The notes under the pieces were generated by a model. It saw nothing but the letters and a program-made list of their open reading frames with translations. It was not told the DNA's origin and ran no database searches. Shown piece after piece: positions 16,873 through 26,221 of a stretch of DNA of 64,000 nucleotides. The position numbers and the translations under genes were made by a program. Each line of letters begins with the position of its first letter. Positions within the stretch are counted from its first letter, which is position 1. Source of the stretch: Ruminococcus sp. XPD3002 (GTDB lineage: Bacteria; Bacillota; Clostridia; Oscillospirales; Ruminococcaceae); contig FPJT01000007.1 of the NCBI GenBank assembly GCA_900119535.1, positions 146,317 to 210,316 of the forward strand, given 5' to 3'.

Positions 16873-19230
16873 TTATATCTTCCTGAGTTTAGCATAATTT
16901 GCCATGAGTTTCTTTGTTCCGACCTTCTCGAAGGCTATTTCCAGCATGGAATCGTTGGACATCTTCGTAACGGATATGACAGTACCATCGCCGAAGATAT
17001 TGTGCTGGACCTTTTCGCCTGCTGTAAATTCCACAGCCGTCTGAGTGTTCCTGCCCGACATCATCTTGTTTCTTGCAAGCTGCTGCTGAAGTGACATAGA
17101 CTGCACCTCAGTAACGGAATTATCGTTCTCTGCAAGACGGCTCTTCATTTCAGCCGCATGGTCGTTCTTGAAGATAAGCTCCTTGCCTATCTCCTTCACG
17201 AAACGTGAAGTCACATTGCGCTGTGTCTGACCGAAAAGCATACGTCTGCTTGCACTTGTTATGTAAAGCTGCTTCTTTGCTCTGGTAATGGCAACATAGG
17301 CAAGACGGCGTTCCTCCTCCATATCCTCCTCGCTGTCAAGTGAGCGTGAGCTTGGGAAAATGCCCTCTTCAAGGCCTGTTATGAATACATTGCCGAATTC
17401 AAGTCCCTTTGCGGAGTGTACCGTAAGAAGAGTTACCTTGTCATCGCTTCCGTCATCACGGTCAGCCTCGGTGTAGAGTGCGACTTCTTCAAGGAATCCG
17501 CCCAGTGAAGGCTCTTCAGCCTGCTGCATGTACTGGACCATAGATGTGCGGAGCTCCTCAACGTTCTCTATCTTTGTCTCTGCGTTTTCAAGCGTCTTAA
17601 GGTAATCAAGGTATCCCGTCTTGTCAAGCACCTCGTCAAGGAGTTCATCAAGTGGAAGAGTCTCGGCAGCCTCTGTAAGCTCCCTGAACATCTCTCCTGC
17701 CTTCTTAAGCGCCGAGACCTTCTTGGAAAGGGGTGCATAGTCCTCGCATGAGCATATAACTTCATAGGGAGATATCTTAAGGTCACGGCTTATATCGTCA
17801 ATAAGTGCGATAGTCGAATCGCCTATTCCTCGCTTGGGTTCGTTGATTATCCTTCTGAACCTGAGCATATCGTTGTGGTTGTTTATGAAGCTGAGGTATG
17901 AGGTAACGTCCTTTATCTCCTTGCGGTCATAGAATCTCATACCGCCGTATACCCTGTATGGTATACCGCTTCTCACAAGGGCACGTTCAACCGTGTTGGA
18001 CTGTGCGTTCATACGGTAAAGCACCGCATTATCCGCATATTTTCCGCCCTTTTTGTAGTTTTCCTTTATGGTGTCGGCAATAAATGCCGCCTCGTCAGTT
18101 TCGTCCACAGCCTTGTACCAGTAGACCTTCTCGCCCTTTTCGCCGGCAGTCCAGAGAGTCTTCTCCTTGCGTCCGAGATTGTTGGATATAACGGAGTTGG
18201 CTGCATCCAGCACGGTCTGTGTTGAACGGTAATTCTGTTCAAGGCGGATGACCTTTGCTCCCTCGAACTGCGACTCGAATCCCAGTATATTCTCGATATT
18301 TGCACCGCGGAACTTGTAAATACTCTGGTCATCATCGCCGACAACACATATATTCATGTGCTCGCTTGAAAGGAGCGATACAAGTCTGAACTGTACGTGG
18401 TTGGTGTCCTGATACTCGTCCACCATTATGTACTTATAGCGGTTGCGGTACTTTTCAAGTACCTCGGGGAACTGCTCGAACAGTTCAACGGTCTTGCAGA
18501 GTATATCATCGAAATCAAGTGCGTTTGCAGCTCTCATTCGCTCCATATACTGCTTATAGAGCTTGGCAATGGTCTTTTTGCGGTAATCCGCACCTGCGTC
18601 CTCCTTCATTTCCTCGGGAGTTATCATCTTGTCCTTTGCAAAGCTTATCTCGCTGAGGACTGCCTTAGGTGCAAACTGCTTCTCGGATACATCGATATCT
18701 GCCATGCAGTTCTTTATCATTCGCTGACTGTCGTCGGAATCGTAAATAGTGAAATCGCTCCTGTAGCCAAGTGCAGTTATCTCGCTTCTGAGTATCCTTA
18801 CGCATGCCGAATGGAAGGTGGAAGCGTGGATATTTAGTGCTTCCTCTCCGAGCATAGCGCTGAGACGCTCCTTAAGCTCGGCAGCAGCCTTATTCGTGAA
18901 GGTTATAGCAAGTATGTTCCAGGGCTTTATAGGTGAAACGGCAACAGCGTCCCTGAGTGTATCAAAGTCGTCAGTTTTTCCCTCTGCGTAGTCGTTGAGG
19001 AATGCCGTATCCTCGTCCGTACCCTGTCTGCTCTCGTCGAAGTAAGCATTGCCGAAGTTTATCATATTTGCTATGCGGTTGACTATTACTGTAGTCTTTC
19101 CGCTTCCTGCGCCTGCAAGTACAAGCAGAGGTCCGTTAACGGTGAACACCGCTTCCTTCTGTCTGTCGTTCATACGGCTGAAATACCGCTCAAGCGCTTT
19201 TCGTTTTGCTTTAATATAATTATTATCCAT
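16873..19230 (-). CDS. pcrA: ATP-dependent DNA helicase PcrA/UvrD
   Basis: 785-residue superfamily 1A 3'-5' helicase: Q motif LNDRQKEAVFTVNGPLLVLAGAGSGKTT (Walker A), AITFTNKAAAELKERL, MVDEYQDTNHVQF (Walker B), GDDDQSIYKFRGA, EQNYRST, LLTVHSAKGLEF and VAITRAKKQLYI. Acts in nucleotide excision repair and removal of proteins from DNA. A C-terminal Tudor-like segment (KVQHNIFGDGTVISV...) typical of PcrA, the RNA polymerase contact, is present. The upstream 370 bp hold a candidate structured leader (19261-19368). Confidence 0.96.
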   Translation of the reverse strand: MDNNYIKAKRKALERYFSRMNDRQKEAVFTVNGPLLVLAGAGSGKTTVIVNRIANMINFGNAYFDESRQGTDEDTAFLNDYAEGKTDDFDTLRDAVAVSPIKPWNILAITFTNKAAAELKERLSAMLGEEALNIHASTFHSACVRILRSEITALGYRSDFTIYDSDDSQRMIKNCMADIDVSEKQFAPKAVLSEISFAKDKMITPEEMKEDAGADYRKKTIAKLYKQYMERMRAANALDFDDILCKTVELFEQFPEVLEKYRNRYKYIMVDEYQDTNHVQFRLVSLLSSEHMNICVVGDDDQSIYKFRGANIENILGFESQFEGAKVIRLEQNYRSTQTVLDAANSVISNNLGRKEKTLWTAGEKGEKVYWYKAVDETDEAAFIADTIKENYKKGGKYADNAVLYRMNAQSNTVERALVRSGIPYRVYGGMRFYDRKEIKDVTSYLSFINNHNDMLRFRRIINEPKRGIGDSTIALIDDISRDLKISPYEVICSCEDYAPLSKKVSALKKAGEMFRELTEAAETLPLDELLDEVLDKTGYLDYLKTLENAETKIENVEELRTSMVQYMQQAEEPSLGGFLEEVALYTEADRDDGSDDKVTLLTVHSAKGLEFGNVFITGLEEGIFPSSRSLDSEEDMEEERRLAYVAITRAKKQLYITSASRRMLFGQTQRNVTSRFVKEIGKELIFKNDHAAEMKSRLAENDNSVTEVQSMSLQQQLARNKMMSGRNTQTAVEFTAGEKVQHNIFGDGTVISVTKMSNDSMLEIAFEKVGTKKLMANYAKLRKI

Positions 19231-19260
19231 AAAAAACTCTCCATCATTCAGTAGTACGTT

Positions 19261-19368
19261 TCTGCCGCAAAGCGGAGCCGCCTCCGAAAATGCTGCGTCT
19301 GTTCCCTGTTAGAAAGGTCAGTCATTTTCATTGACTCATCCGAAGGCATCATGTCTTCCGCAGGCAGA
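19261..19368 (-). ncRNA. Candidate structured leader RNA upstream of pcrA
   Basis: On the minus strand, about 30 nt upstream of the pcrA start, a 108-nt stretch is closed by UCUGCC (19363-19368) pairing with GGCAGA (19261-19266). Inside are hairpins GAAG...CUUC, AGUCA...UGACU and CGGAG-GCGG-CUCCG separated by purine-rich joints, i.e. a multi-stem junction. I do not recognise it as a known riboswitch. Base composition is more GC-rich than the surrounding spacer. Confidence 0.3.
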
Positions 19369-19600
19369 AAATTTTTCCAAGATATATCACTTTCTATTAT
19401 ACCACATTTGTCAAGTCATGAAAAGAGGGTTTTGATATTTTTTTGCCCGATCCGATTTTTTCTGTGAAGATCTCACTCTTTGCGACTCTGTTAACCAAAG
19501 CTGACTACTTGATTTTTACTGCGGAATGTGTTACTATATTAATATATTGGAGGCTGTTCTCCGCAACAAAGCATCTCTAAGAACATCAAAGGAGCCTTAC

Positions 19601-20644
19601 ATGGGAAACGAACTCAATAACACAGTAAGGGCGCTCAACGCTCTGACTCAGCAATACAACGAAAAACGCTGCACGGATATAAAGTGTGTACATAAAACAC
19701 TTCTCCTGCGTTCACTTATAATACTAAAGCACATCGATCCCGAATCAGAGAAATTCTTCTCGCCTATGGTCAAAGGAATGATGTATTTCTCAAAGCGTCC
19801 CGACAGAAAAGGCGACTATGAAAAGGGCATGGGCAGACATTACTACTGTGCCGTAAACTACTCGGGCAGGAAACAGCAAGCCGTAAACGGCTACTACAGA
19901 AACGGTATCGGTAACCTCTATTGCAGTGCCCGTACAATGTTCGAGGAAAACTATACAATGGCGCTCACTATGCACCGTGCTGGTCTTACGGAACAGTGTG
20001 CGGAGCATCTTGGCAGATCGATACATATGATCTCGGACATCTGCTGTCTCCCCCACTCTACGGGAATGACCTACTACTCCTCAGCAAGGAAAATGCACAA
20101 GGCTTACGAGAATTTCGCAGAAGCGATATACCCTGAATTCGTCCCCGAACAGCGTCCCGAAAAGGTAAAGGACCTGTTCCCCGACAGAACGAGCTTCGAG
20201 GCCGATATAAACGCCATTGCCGCAGATACTGCCTCTGAGATGGAAGCTCTTTACTCCGATCCGGAAAAAGAAGTGACCGAACGTCTCTACGCTACCGAAC
20301 GGACGATAGTTTCACTGCTTCAGCGCTTCATGGCAGATACGAGCCTCCCCGAGAAGGAAGCTCACTACATAACAAACAGCTCAGGATTCAAGATACTGCC
20401 TGATTCGGCATATCTCACGATAAAAGTAACCGAAAAGGGACTCGTTTTCCACGGCGTCAATCCATCTCCAGAATCCTCACTGAACGTTACCCGCGGTATA
20501 TTCTACGCCGCACACCGTCACGACGGTCTCTATACTATCTCGCCTGCAAAGAACAGGGAAGGCAAGGTCCTTGAGATAATAAACGGAAAGATATATCTCA
20601 GGAAGTTCAACCCCGTACACGGCGAACAGCTTTTCAGGCTCTGA
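19601..20644 (+). CDS. Zinc-dependent phospholipase C-like protein with ricin-like tail
   Basis: 347 residues from ATG at 19601 (GGAG site). The sequence H142-x3-D146-x5-H152-x13-H166-x3-E170 reproduces exactly the zinc-ligand spacing of Bacillus cereus PC-PLC (H118, D122, H128, H142, E146), so the trinuclear zinc site looks intact; the fold is also that of P1 nuclease. Residues about 270-347 form a beta-rich domain ending KVLEIINGKIYLRK..GEQLF, reminiscent of ricin-type lectin repeats. No signal peptide is seen, unlike secreted PLC toxins, so it may act inside the cell or leave by lysis. Single gene; substrate unknown. Confidence 0.72.
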   Translation: MGNELNNTVRALNALTQQYNEKRCTDIKCVHKTLLLRSLIILKHIDPESEKFFSPMVKGMMYFSKRPDRKGDYEKGMGRHYYCAVNYSGRKQQAVNGYYRNGIGNLYCSARTMFEENYTMALTMHRAGLTEQCAEHLGRSIHMISDICCLPHSTGMTYYSSARKMHKAYENFAEAIYPEFVPEQRPEKVKDLFPDRTSFEADINAIAADTASEMEALYSDPEKEVTERLYATERTIVSLLQRFMADTSLPEKEAHYITNSSGFKILPDSAYLTIKVTEKGLVFHGVNPSPESSLNVTRGIFYAAHRHDGLYTISPAKNREGKVLEIINGKIYLRKFNPVHGEQLFRL

Positions 20645-20713
20645 AAGCCTGATACAAACATTACTCCGTTCAGCATAAGAGTAATACTCATACAAAAGTT
20701 TGATATGTATTTA

Positions 20714-20750
20714 TCGGGGAAAACCTTTCTGAGGAAAGGTTCTTCCCCGA
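20714..20750. repeat. Inverted repeat TCGGGGAA...TTCCCCGA
   Basis: Near-perfect stem TCGGGGAAAACCTTTC / GGAAAGGTTCTTCCCCGA with a GA loop, downstream of the PLC-like gene. It could be the 3' hairpin of that transcript, but the following tract (ACCCCTTTCC) is not a clear T run. Confidence 0.6.
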
Positions 20751-20776
20751 ACCCCTTTCCAAAGACTTTTTGCCCC

Positions 20777-20859
20777 AAATTTTAAGCCTTACAGGGTACT
20801 CACTCATAGTATTACTAAACTGATAGTTTTACATGAGCACCCTGTAAGGCTTAAAATTT
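20777..20859. repeat. 21-bp perfect inverted repeat, 41-bp spacer
   Basis: AAATTTTAAGCCTTACAGGGT at 20777-20797 is exactly inverted at 20839-20859. The 83-bp unit has the shape of a very small MITE or a transcript-end hairpin between two converging genes. No target duplication is obvious. Confidence 0.6.
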
Positions 20860-20881
20860 AAAGTAGAGGCTCTGAAATGAT

Positions 20882-20917
20882 TAAGGGAGACATTTGCTCA
20901 AAACGTCTCCCTCAATA
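20882..20917 (-). terminator. Hairpin, possible terminator of the 20971 gene
   Basis: AAGGGAGAC and GTCTCCCT arms around a 13-nt loop lie 50 bp downstream of the minus-strand stop; the T tail on that strand is weak. Confidence 0.45.
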
Positions 20918-20970
20918 ATATACGTAAAAACTTCTATAAGAGCACTGCTCTTAAACTGAACGGAGTATTT

Positions 20971-23900
20971 TTATACACCATCGACAGTGAATTGTTTTCC
21001 GCCGATCATAAAGGATGTGGGCAGAGTTCTGACCAATCCCGCATCACGCTTCTGAAGTACAAGCGCATCCATAGCTGTAATACCGTCGCCGTTATCGAAA
21101 ACGTCTGCATTTGCTTTTCCCTTTTCGCCCAGACGGTACTTCTTCTCATTTGCGATATGCTGGAGTATTGCAAGGGAATCTGCAAGTCCGACATCACCGT
21201 CCTCGTTCGCATCGCCCATTTTGTACGAAAGCTTTTCAAGGCCTGCCGCAATATCCGCAGCCGTAAGCTTTCCGTTGTGGTCGAGATCGCCGACTACGTT
21301 GTACTCACTGTTTTCAGCAATAGAGTTGCGAAGCATACTCATATCCATTGCGCCGAAAACGCCGTCTCTGTTCAGGTCTCCCATGAGAGTACTGCACTCT
21401 GGAAGTTTTGATGTCTGGAAGGCATGAAGGACCGAAGGACACTGTACTATCCAGCTTGCATGTGGACCGCCTGCATTTTTCATCTGCTGATCTGTAAGCA
21501 TGAACCAGTTATAGCTGCCTTCCTCATCATCCCATGTAGTATCGATGTGGAAATATTTTCCGTCTATATTCACCACATTCCACGAGTGATCGTCGCCGAC
21601 AACAAAGCATGTCTCGAGTCCTGCCGCATGGAGAAGAAGATTATACGTCTTTGCGTAGCCGTCACATACTGCTATGCCATTAAGCATGATAGAAGCGTCC
21701 GTATGATTTTTCGGATCATCTCTGTTATCAAAGTCATATACTGCGTGATCGCAAACCCAGTCGTGGAGTACTGCGGCTTTTTCTATATCGGACATATCAT
21801 CATCGATGAGTTCTGATACGATCTTCTGGATATTATTGCAGAGCCAGTCATCAAGAAAAGCGATATTTGCAGCATTGTAGAAGTTTTTCCTGATAAAGCT
21901 GTCCAGCTCGGGCACAAATTCTGTGCCGTCCTCATTGAGGACATCAATGCCGTTTATGTATTTCAAAGCGTTGCATCCGTTGAACGCCATACCGTTTATC
22001 TCAGCATCCAGCGGACACTCTATCTCTTTTATCTTCTTGCAGTTGCTGAACACCTTGCTTTCAAGCTTTCCCACACGTTTGAAAACTACTTTTTCAAGAG
22101 AATTATTTATCCTGAAAGCACTTTCGTCTATCTCAGCATCTGTATCGATAACTACGGAAGTAAGTTTGCTGCAGTTCTCAAAAGCGCTCTTGCCGACTTT
22201 TTTTACGCATGAAGGAAGGAACACCTTTTCAATATTAGTATTTGCAAATGCTTTTTCCTTTATATATATTTCCTTGCTGTCCTCGGGGAACACCACTTCT
22301 TCAAGCATACGGCAGTCCTCAAAGGCACCGGGACCGATAACTATTTTTCCGCCGCCATTGAAAGATACTTTTTCCAGAGACTCGGGAAGAGAACCGTCGC
22401 ACTCGAAGTTTGCAGGGAGTTCAAGGGTTCTGAGAGTGTTGTTTCCGAAAACATTGTCTCCCAGTTCCACAGAATCTCCGTTGAATTCGATATTGCAGAG
22501 GTAAGGGATAGTTTCAAAGGCTCTATCATCTATCCTTTTCAGGCTTTTCGGACATATAACGGACGTAAGCTTATTGCACTGGAAAAAAGCATAAGTTCCT
22601 ATACATTCAACACCTTCCTCCACCGTATGTTCGCCCTCTGTATCATCAAGCAAGAGAACAAGTTTTTTCTTATCGGCTGAATAGACAGCACCGTCCTCGA
22701 TAATAAAATTCTTGTTAGTGTCCTTAAGGCTTATCTTGGGCATATTATCGCGGCTGTAGAACAGCATCGAATCCCAGTTGAAAGAATCAGCCACAACAAG
22801 TTCCGATATATTTATCCTCTGGTCGAATGTGAAAATCATACCCGTATAATCGATCTCGGGCATAATAAACGTTCCTTTTTTTCCGCAAGGGAACAGATAT
22901 ATCTGATTGGTAGACTTATCGTAAAGAACTCCGTCGGAAGAAAAATACTTCTCATTCTCTTCAGGAATACTTATCTTTTCAAGCTTGTCTGCGTCTGTAA
23001 ACGCCTCCTGTGAAAGATCTGTCATGGAAGCAGGCAGGTCTACCGTCTTCAGAGCTGTTTCTCTGAACGTGCCAGAGCCTATCGACTTCATTCCTTCGGG
23101 TATATTGCATTCCGAAAGAGCATAGCAGTATTCAAAACAGTAAGAGTCTATCTTTTGTGTGCCTTCATGCAGAATGACCTTTTCAAGCGACTCGCACCCA
23201 TTGCATGTGCCCGTCTCGAGCACTTTTACACTGCCCGGTATTTCAATGGATACAAGACCGCTTTCTGAAAAAGCATAAGCGCCTAAATATTCAAGTTCTG
23301 ACGGAAGCTTTACCCTTTCAAGAGCACTGCACTCTGCGCAGAATCCATCGGGAAGTGACTTTATCGTATCAGGTATTTCAAGATATCTCAGTCCCGAACC
23401 CAAAAATGCTGATCTGCCTATCGAATTCAGATCCTTTGGCAGTTCTATTGACCTGAGAGACATGCATCCCATGCAGAATCCATCCGGAATGTCTTTTATA
23501 GCTTCAGGTATATTGATCCTGGAAAGGGATCTGCATGCTGAGAAAACGTTTGGCTCGATATCGGTCAGAGTATCAGGCAGTTCGATCTCCGTGACACCGC
23601 TTCCTGCGAAAGCAGAGTTTCCGAGAGATGTGAGGTTTGCAGGCAGTTTAACCGTTTTAAGTTCCGGGCACATATTACAGAAATTAGGAGGAATCTCTGT
23701 GATCTGATCAGGGATCTCGAGTGATTCTACAGCTGTATGGCTCAAAAAACTATCTCCTATTTCTTTAATACTGTCAGGAAGAGTGACCTTCCGCAGATTC
23801 TCACAGCCTGAACAGAACATACTTCCTATGCATTCGGTTCCCTCACCGATAGTGACTTCTTCAAGCGTACTGATACCTGTAATAAGATAGCTGTCGATCT

Positions 23901-24216
23901 CCTTTATTGTTCCCGGAAAAGTTATCGACCTTGCGTTTGAATTAGAAAAATCTATAAGTATGATATCTGTGACAGGATAGCCGTCTATATATTCAGGGAT
24001 AACGATATCGCCGCCTTCACCCTTATAATCAACTATCATGATCTCTTCGCCGGTTTTATAATAGACAAATCCATCCTCGGTCTCTCCCTCATAAGGAGCA
24101 ACATAATCAGGATCTTCATAAGAATCAGAGGGTTTTGTGGCAAATGCGGCACATTCACCTACACTCGATGCTGTTATCAGTATCGCAGCAGCTGCCGCAG
24201 CAAATTTCTTTATCAT
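20971..24216 (-). CDS. Secreted LRR-transglutaminase-like-double dockerin protein
   Basis: 1081 residues. Signal peptide about 1-26. About 600 residues of BspA-type (LRR_5) leucine-rich repeats with the pattern 'L..I.LP..L..IG..AF..C..L..V.LP' up to about 750. A transglutaminase-like domain follows (about 810-905) with intact triad regions GIAVCDGYA (Cys), DDHSWNVV (His) and HIDTTWDD (Asp). The tail has a degenerate dockerin-like pair (GDLNRDGVF.. and GDLDHNGKLTAADI) and a canonical dockerin (GDANEDGDVGLADSLAILQ, NADVFDNGDGITAMDALVLQ). Likely anchored to the cellulosome and involved in binding or protein crosslinking/cleavage; function inferred only. Paralogue at 42374-45412. GGGAGGA ribosome site. 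Confidence 0.9.
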   Translation of the reverse strand: MIKKFAAAAAAILITASSVGECAAFATKPSDSYEDPDYVAPYEGETEDGFVYYKTGEEIMIVDYKGEGGDIVIPEYIDGYPVTDIILIDFSNSNARSITFPGTIKEIDSYLITGISTLEEVTIGEGTECIGSMFCSGCENLRKVTLPDSIKEIGDSFLSHTAVESLEIPDQITEIPPNFCNMCPELKTVKLPANLTSLGNSAFAGSGVTEIELPDTLTDIEPNVFSACRSLSRINIPEAIKDIPDGFCMGCMSLRSIELPKDLNSIGRSAFLGSGLRYLEIPDTIKSLPDGFCAECSALERVKLPSELEYLGAYAFSESGLVSIEIPGSVKVLETGTCNGCESLEKVILHEGTQKIDSYCFEYCYALSECNIPEGMKSIGSGTFRETALKTVDLPASMTDLSQEAFTDADKLEKISIPEENEKYFSSDGVLYDKSTNQIYLFPCGKKGTFIMPEIDYTGMIFTFDQRINISELVVADSFNWDSMLFYSRDNMPKISLKDTNKNFIIEDGAVYSADKKKLVLLLDDTEGEHTVEEGVECIGTYAFFQCNKLTSVICPKSLKRIDDRAFETIPYLCNIEFNGDSVELGDNVFGNNTLRTLELPANFECDGSLPESLEKVSFNGGGKIVIGPGAFEDCRMLEEVVFPEDSKEIYIKEKAFANTNIEKVFLPSCVKKVGKSAFENCSKLTSVVIDTDAEIDESAFRINNSLEKVVFKRVGKLESKVFSNCKKIKEIECPLDAEINGMAFNGCNALKYINGIDVLNEDGTEFVPELDSFIRKNFYNAANIAFLDDWLCNNIQKIVSELIDDDMSDIEKAAVLHDWVCDHAVYDFDNRDDPKNHTDASIMLNGIAVCDGYAKTYNLLLHAAGLETCFVVGDDHSWNVVNIDGKYFHIDTTWDDEEGSYNWFMLTDQQMKNAGGPHASWIVQCPSVLHAFQTSKLPECSTLMGDLNRDGVFGAMDMSMLRNSIAENSEYNVVGDLDHNGKLTAADIAAGLEKLSYKMGDANEDGDVGLADSLAILQHIANEKKYRLGEKGKANADVFDNGDGITAMDALVLQKRDAGLVRTLPTSFMIGGKQFTVDGV

Positions 24217-24426
24217 TATTCTTTATCCTCCCTTGTAAATTATGTCAAGCCGAACAATTATTCATTAACAGAAACGCACAATTCTGTTTTAATCCTATAA
24301 CATTAACTATAAATCCATTATAATCCACACTTGTGTTTTTGTCAATACATTTCCCACGTATCAGGCTCAAAAATTATTTCATCGTTTTAATCCGATGTAT
24401 GTTATAATCATATCTTTAAAACAGAT

Positions 24427-24648
24427 ATGTTCCGCAAAATACTGAAAAATGACCTTATGTCCAAAAAGGGACTTAATATCATTCTTTTTATATTCATAAC
24501 CGTTGCATCGATACTCGTATTCGCCGGTACATGCCGGTTCTGCACTCAGATAACAGACGGTAAACGCACCGCAGAGGGTGAATTGCAAAACAGGCCGGTT
24601 GACTGTTTGAAAAAAAGGGAACACCCTGCAAGAGAAGGCGTTCCCTGA
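24427..24648 (+). pseudogene. Fragment of an FtsX-type ABC permease (5' end only)
   Basis: The first 35 codons (MFRKILKNDLMSKKGLNIIL...) closely match the start of the intact permease at 49048 (MFWRILKKDLKRKKTMNIIL...), then similarity stops within the first membrane helix and the frame reads into the terminator of the next gene. It is best read as the 5' remnant of a deleted duplicate. A TATAAT-like box at about 24403-24410 suggests its promoter survives. Confidence 0.65.
24608..24645 (-). terminator. Rho-independent terminator of the 24665 operon
   Basis: Minus strand GGGAACGCC...GGTGTTCCC followed by seven T, just after the GNAT gene stop. Confidence 0.85.
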
Positions 24649-24664
24649 TCGATTCTTTTTTGAT

Positions 24665-25117
24665 TCATAATTTATACTGCATGAAATTATTATTCTTCGT
24701 GAATCCGAAATCTGTGTACAGCAAAACTCCCATATCCGAAGCAGTTATCTGTACAGTTCCGCATCCCTTTTCACGTGCTTCATCTACAACTCTCGAAAGC
24801 AGCTCTTTTGCAATGCCCTGCCTACGGTAGGCTCTTTCAGTGAACATACTTGAAAGAAGCCCGATCTTACCGCTGGGACAGCCAAAATACGGCGGTTTTT
24901 CGACAATGGACATACCGCTTGTACCAATTATCTTTTCGTCGTCTACAGCAAGCCATGAGAAAAACGTGCCGTCTGCCATGTGACGGGAATAGTAGTCCAT
25001 AAGCGCAGGACGCAGGTCGATGTCCTCCTTTGCACCTTCCTCACGAAGCTGGATTATTCGCATCTCAATAAATGTATCAAGGTCATTTTCGGTCAGTTTT
25101 CTGTAAGTTATGGCCAT
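24665..25117 (-). CDS. GNAT family N-acetyltransferase
   Basis: 150 residues: MAITYRKLTENDLDTFIEMRIIQLREEGA at the start, SSMFTERAYRRQGIAKELLSRVVDEAREKG is motif A with the R/Q-x-x-G-x-G/A acetyl-CoA loop (RRQGIA), and VQITASDMGVLLYTDFGFTKNNNFMQYKL the C-terminal part. Substrate unknown. 11 bp downstream of the antiporter gene, probably cotranscribed. Confidence 0.9.
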   Translation of the reverse strand: MAITYRKLTENDLDTFIEMRIIQLREEGAKEDIDLRPALMDYYSRHMADGTFFSWLAVDDEKIIGTSGMSIVEKPPYFGCPSGKIGLLSSMFTERAYRRQGIAKELLSRVVDEAREKGCGTVQITASDMGVLLYTDFGFTKNNNFMQYKL

Positions 25118-25128
25118 ATTCTAACCTC

Positions 25129-26061
25129 TCATCTTACGAAGATATAAGCAGTAAAAGCAGCGTACAGTGCAAGCATGGAAGCGCCCTGCCAGCGTACAAG
25201 TTTTCCCTTGCGGAAGCAGTAAGCCAGTACCAGCTCACTCATACCTATGAGAAGTGCAGTATCGGTAAGGTTCTCCATTGTGAAGCCTACAGGTGATATA
25301 GAAGCTGCTATACCAAGCACGAAAAGTATGTTGAATATATTGGAGCCGACTACATTTCCCAGTGCCATATCGACTTCGTTCTTACGTGCCGCAACTATTG
25401 AAGTTACAAGCTCGGGAAGGCTCGTACCAAGTGCCACAATAGTCATTCCGATGAGGTTATCGGACATACCGAAGGCTCTTGCGATGTCAGAAGCGCCGAC
25501 AACGACCATTCTGCCGCCTCCTGCGATAGCAGCGATTCCGCCTGCAATAAAGAGGGCACATTTCCAGCCCGGAAGCACCTTTATTTCCTCGTCTTCATCT
25601 GCCACATCCCTTGCCTTCTTCGCAGAAGCTATCATAACATAGAGGAATACCGCAAATACAGCAAGAAGGATGATACCGTCCAGCCTTCCGACTGTCATAC
25701 CGATACCGCCGAGTAGCATCAGAAGTCCTGCAACGCCAATTGAGAACGGAAGGTCACGCTTTATCGTATCCCTGCCCACAGCCATCGGACACAACAGCGC
25801 ACACACTCCGACTACGACCATAAGATTGAATATATTCGACCCGACCACATTACTTATCGCAAGGTCATTTTTTCCTGCGATCGAAGCAAAGACACTTACC
25901 GAGGTCTCGGGAAGGCTCGTACCCATAGCAACAATGGTCATACCGATTATAAGCGACGGTACCCTCAGTATTTTGGCAACGCTCGAACTGCCGTCCACAA
26001 AGAAGTCGGCGCCCTTTATCAGCAGGACGAATCCGACGATCAGCAAAACATATTTCAGCAT
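25129..26061 (-). CDS. Calcium/sodium antiporter (CaCA family, YrbG-like)
   Basis: 310 residues, about ten membrane helices. Two inverted copies of the alpha repeat are visible: SLIIGMTIVAMGTSLPETSVS...NVVGSNIFNLMVVVG in the first half and NLIGMTIVALGTSLPELVTS...NVVGSNIFNILFVLG in the second, with the ion-binding GTSLPE and GSNIFN motifs. Exchanges Ca2+ (or K+) for Na+ across the membrane. ATG at 26059-26061 follows GGGAG; the longer start at 26097 adds a poor tail. Confidence 0.94.
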   Translation of the reverse strand: MLKYVLLIVGFVLLIKGADFFVDGSSSVAKILRVPSLIIGMTIVAMGTSLPETSVSVFASIAGKNDLAISNVVGSNIFNLMVVVGVCALLCPMAVGRDTIKRDLPFSIGVAGLLMLLGGIGMTVGRLDGIILLAVFAVFLYVMIASAKKARDVADEDEEIKVLPGWKCALFIAGGIAAIAGGGRMVVVGASDIARAFGMSDNLIGMTIVALGTSLPELVTSIVAARKNEVDMALGNVVGSNIFNILFVLGIAASISPVGFTMENLTDTALLIGMSELVLAYCFRKGKLVRWQGASMLALYAAFTAYIFVR

Positions 26062-26221
26062 ATTACAACTCCCTTTGATTTTAAGCACACCAATCATTTA
26101 ACACGGTGAGCGGTTCGCATGAACCTGTATGTTATTATATCACATTCCACAAAACAATGCAAGTCCTTTTGTGAAAAATGCATGTTAAATCAATGAAAAA
26201 TTGCAAGTCTGAATATGTACC

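Noticed and set aside
19261-19368. Naming the pcrA leader as a NiCo-type or other known riboswitch
   Set aside because: The multi-stem shape is suggestive, but the conserved core could not be matched by eye and the downstream gene does not fit metal control.
19395-19430. TTGACA and TATAAT pair upstream of pcrA
   Set aside because: On the minus strand they are only 7 bp apart, so they cannot be one promoter; the TATAAT may pair with a weaker -35.
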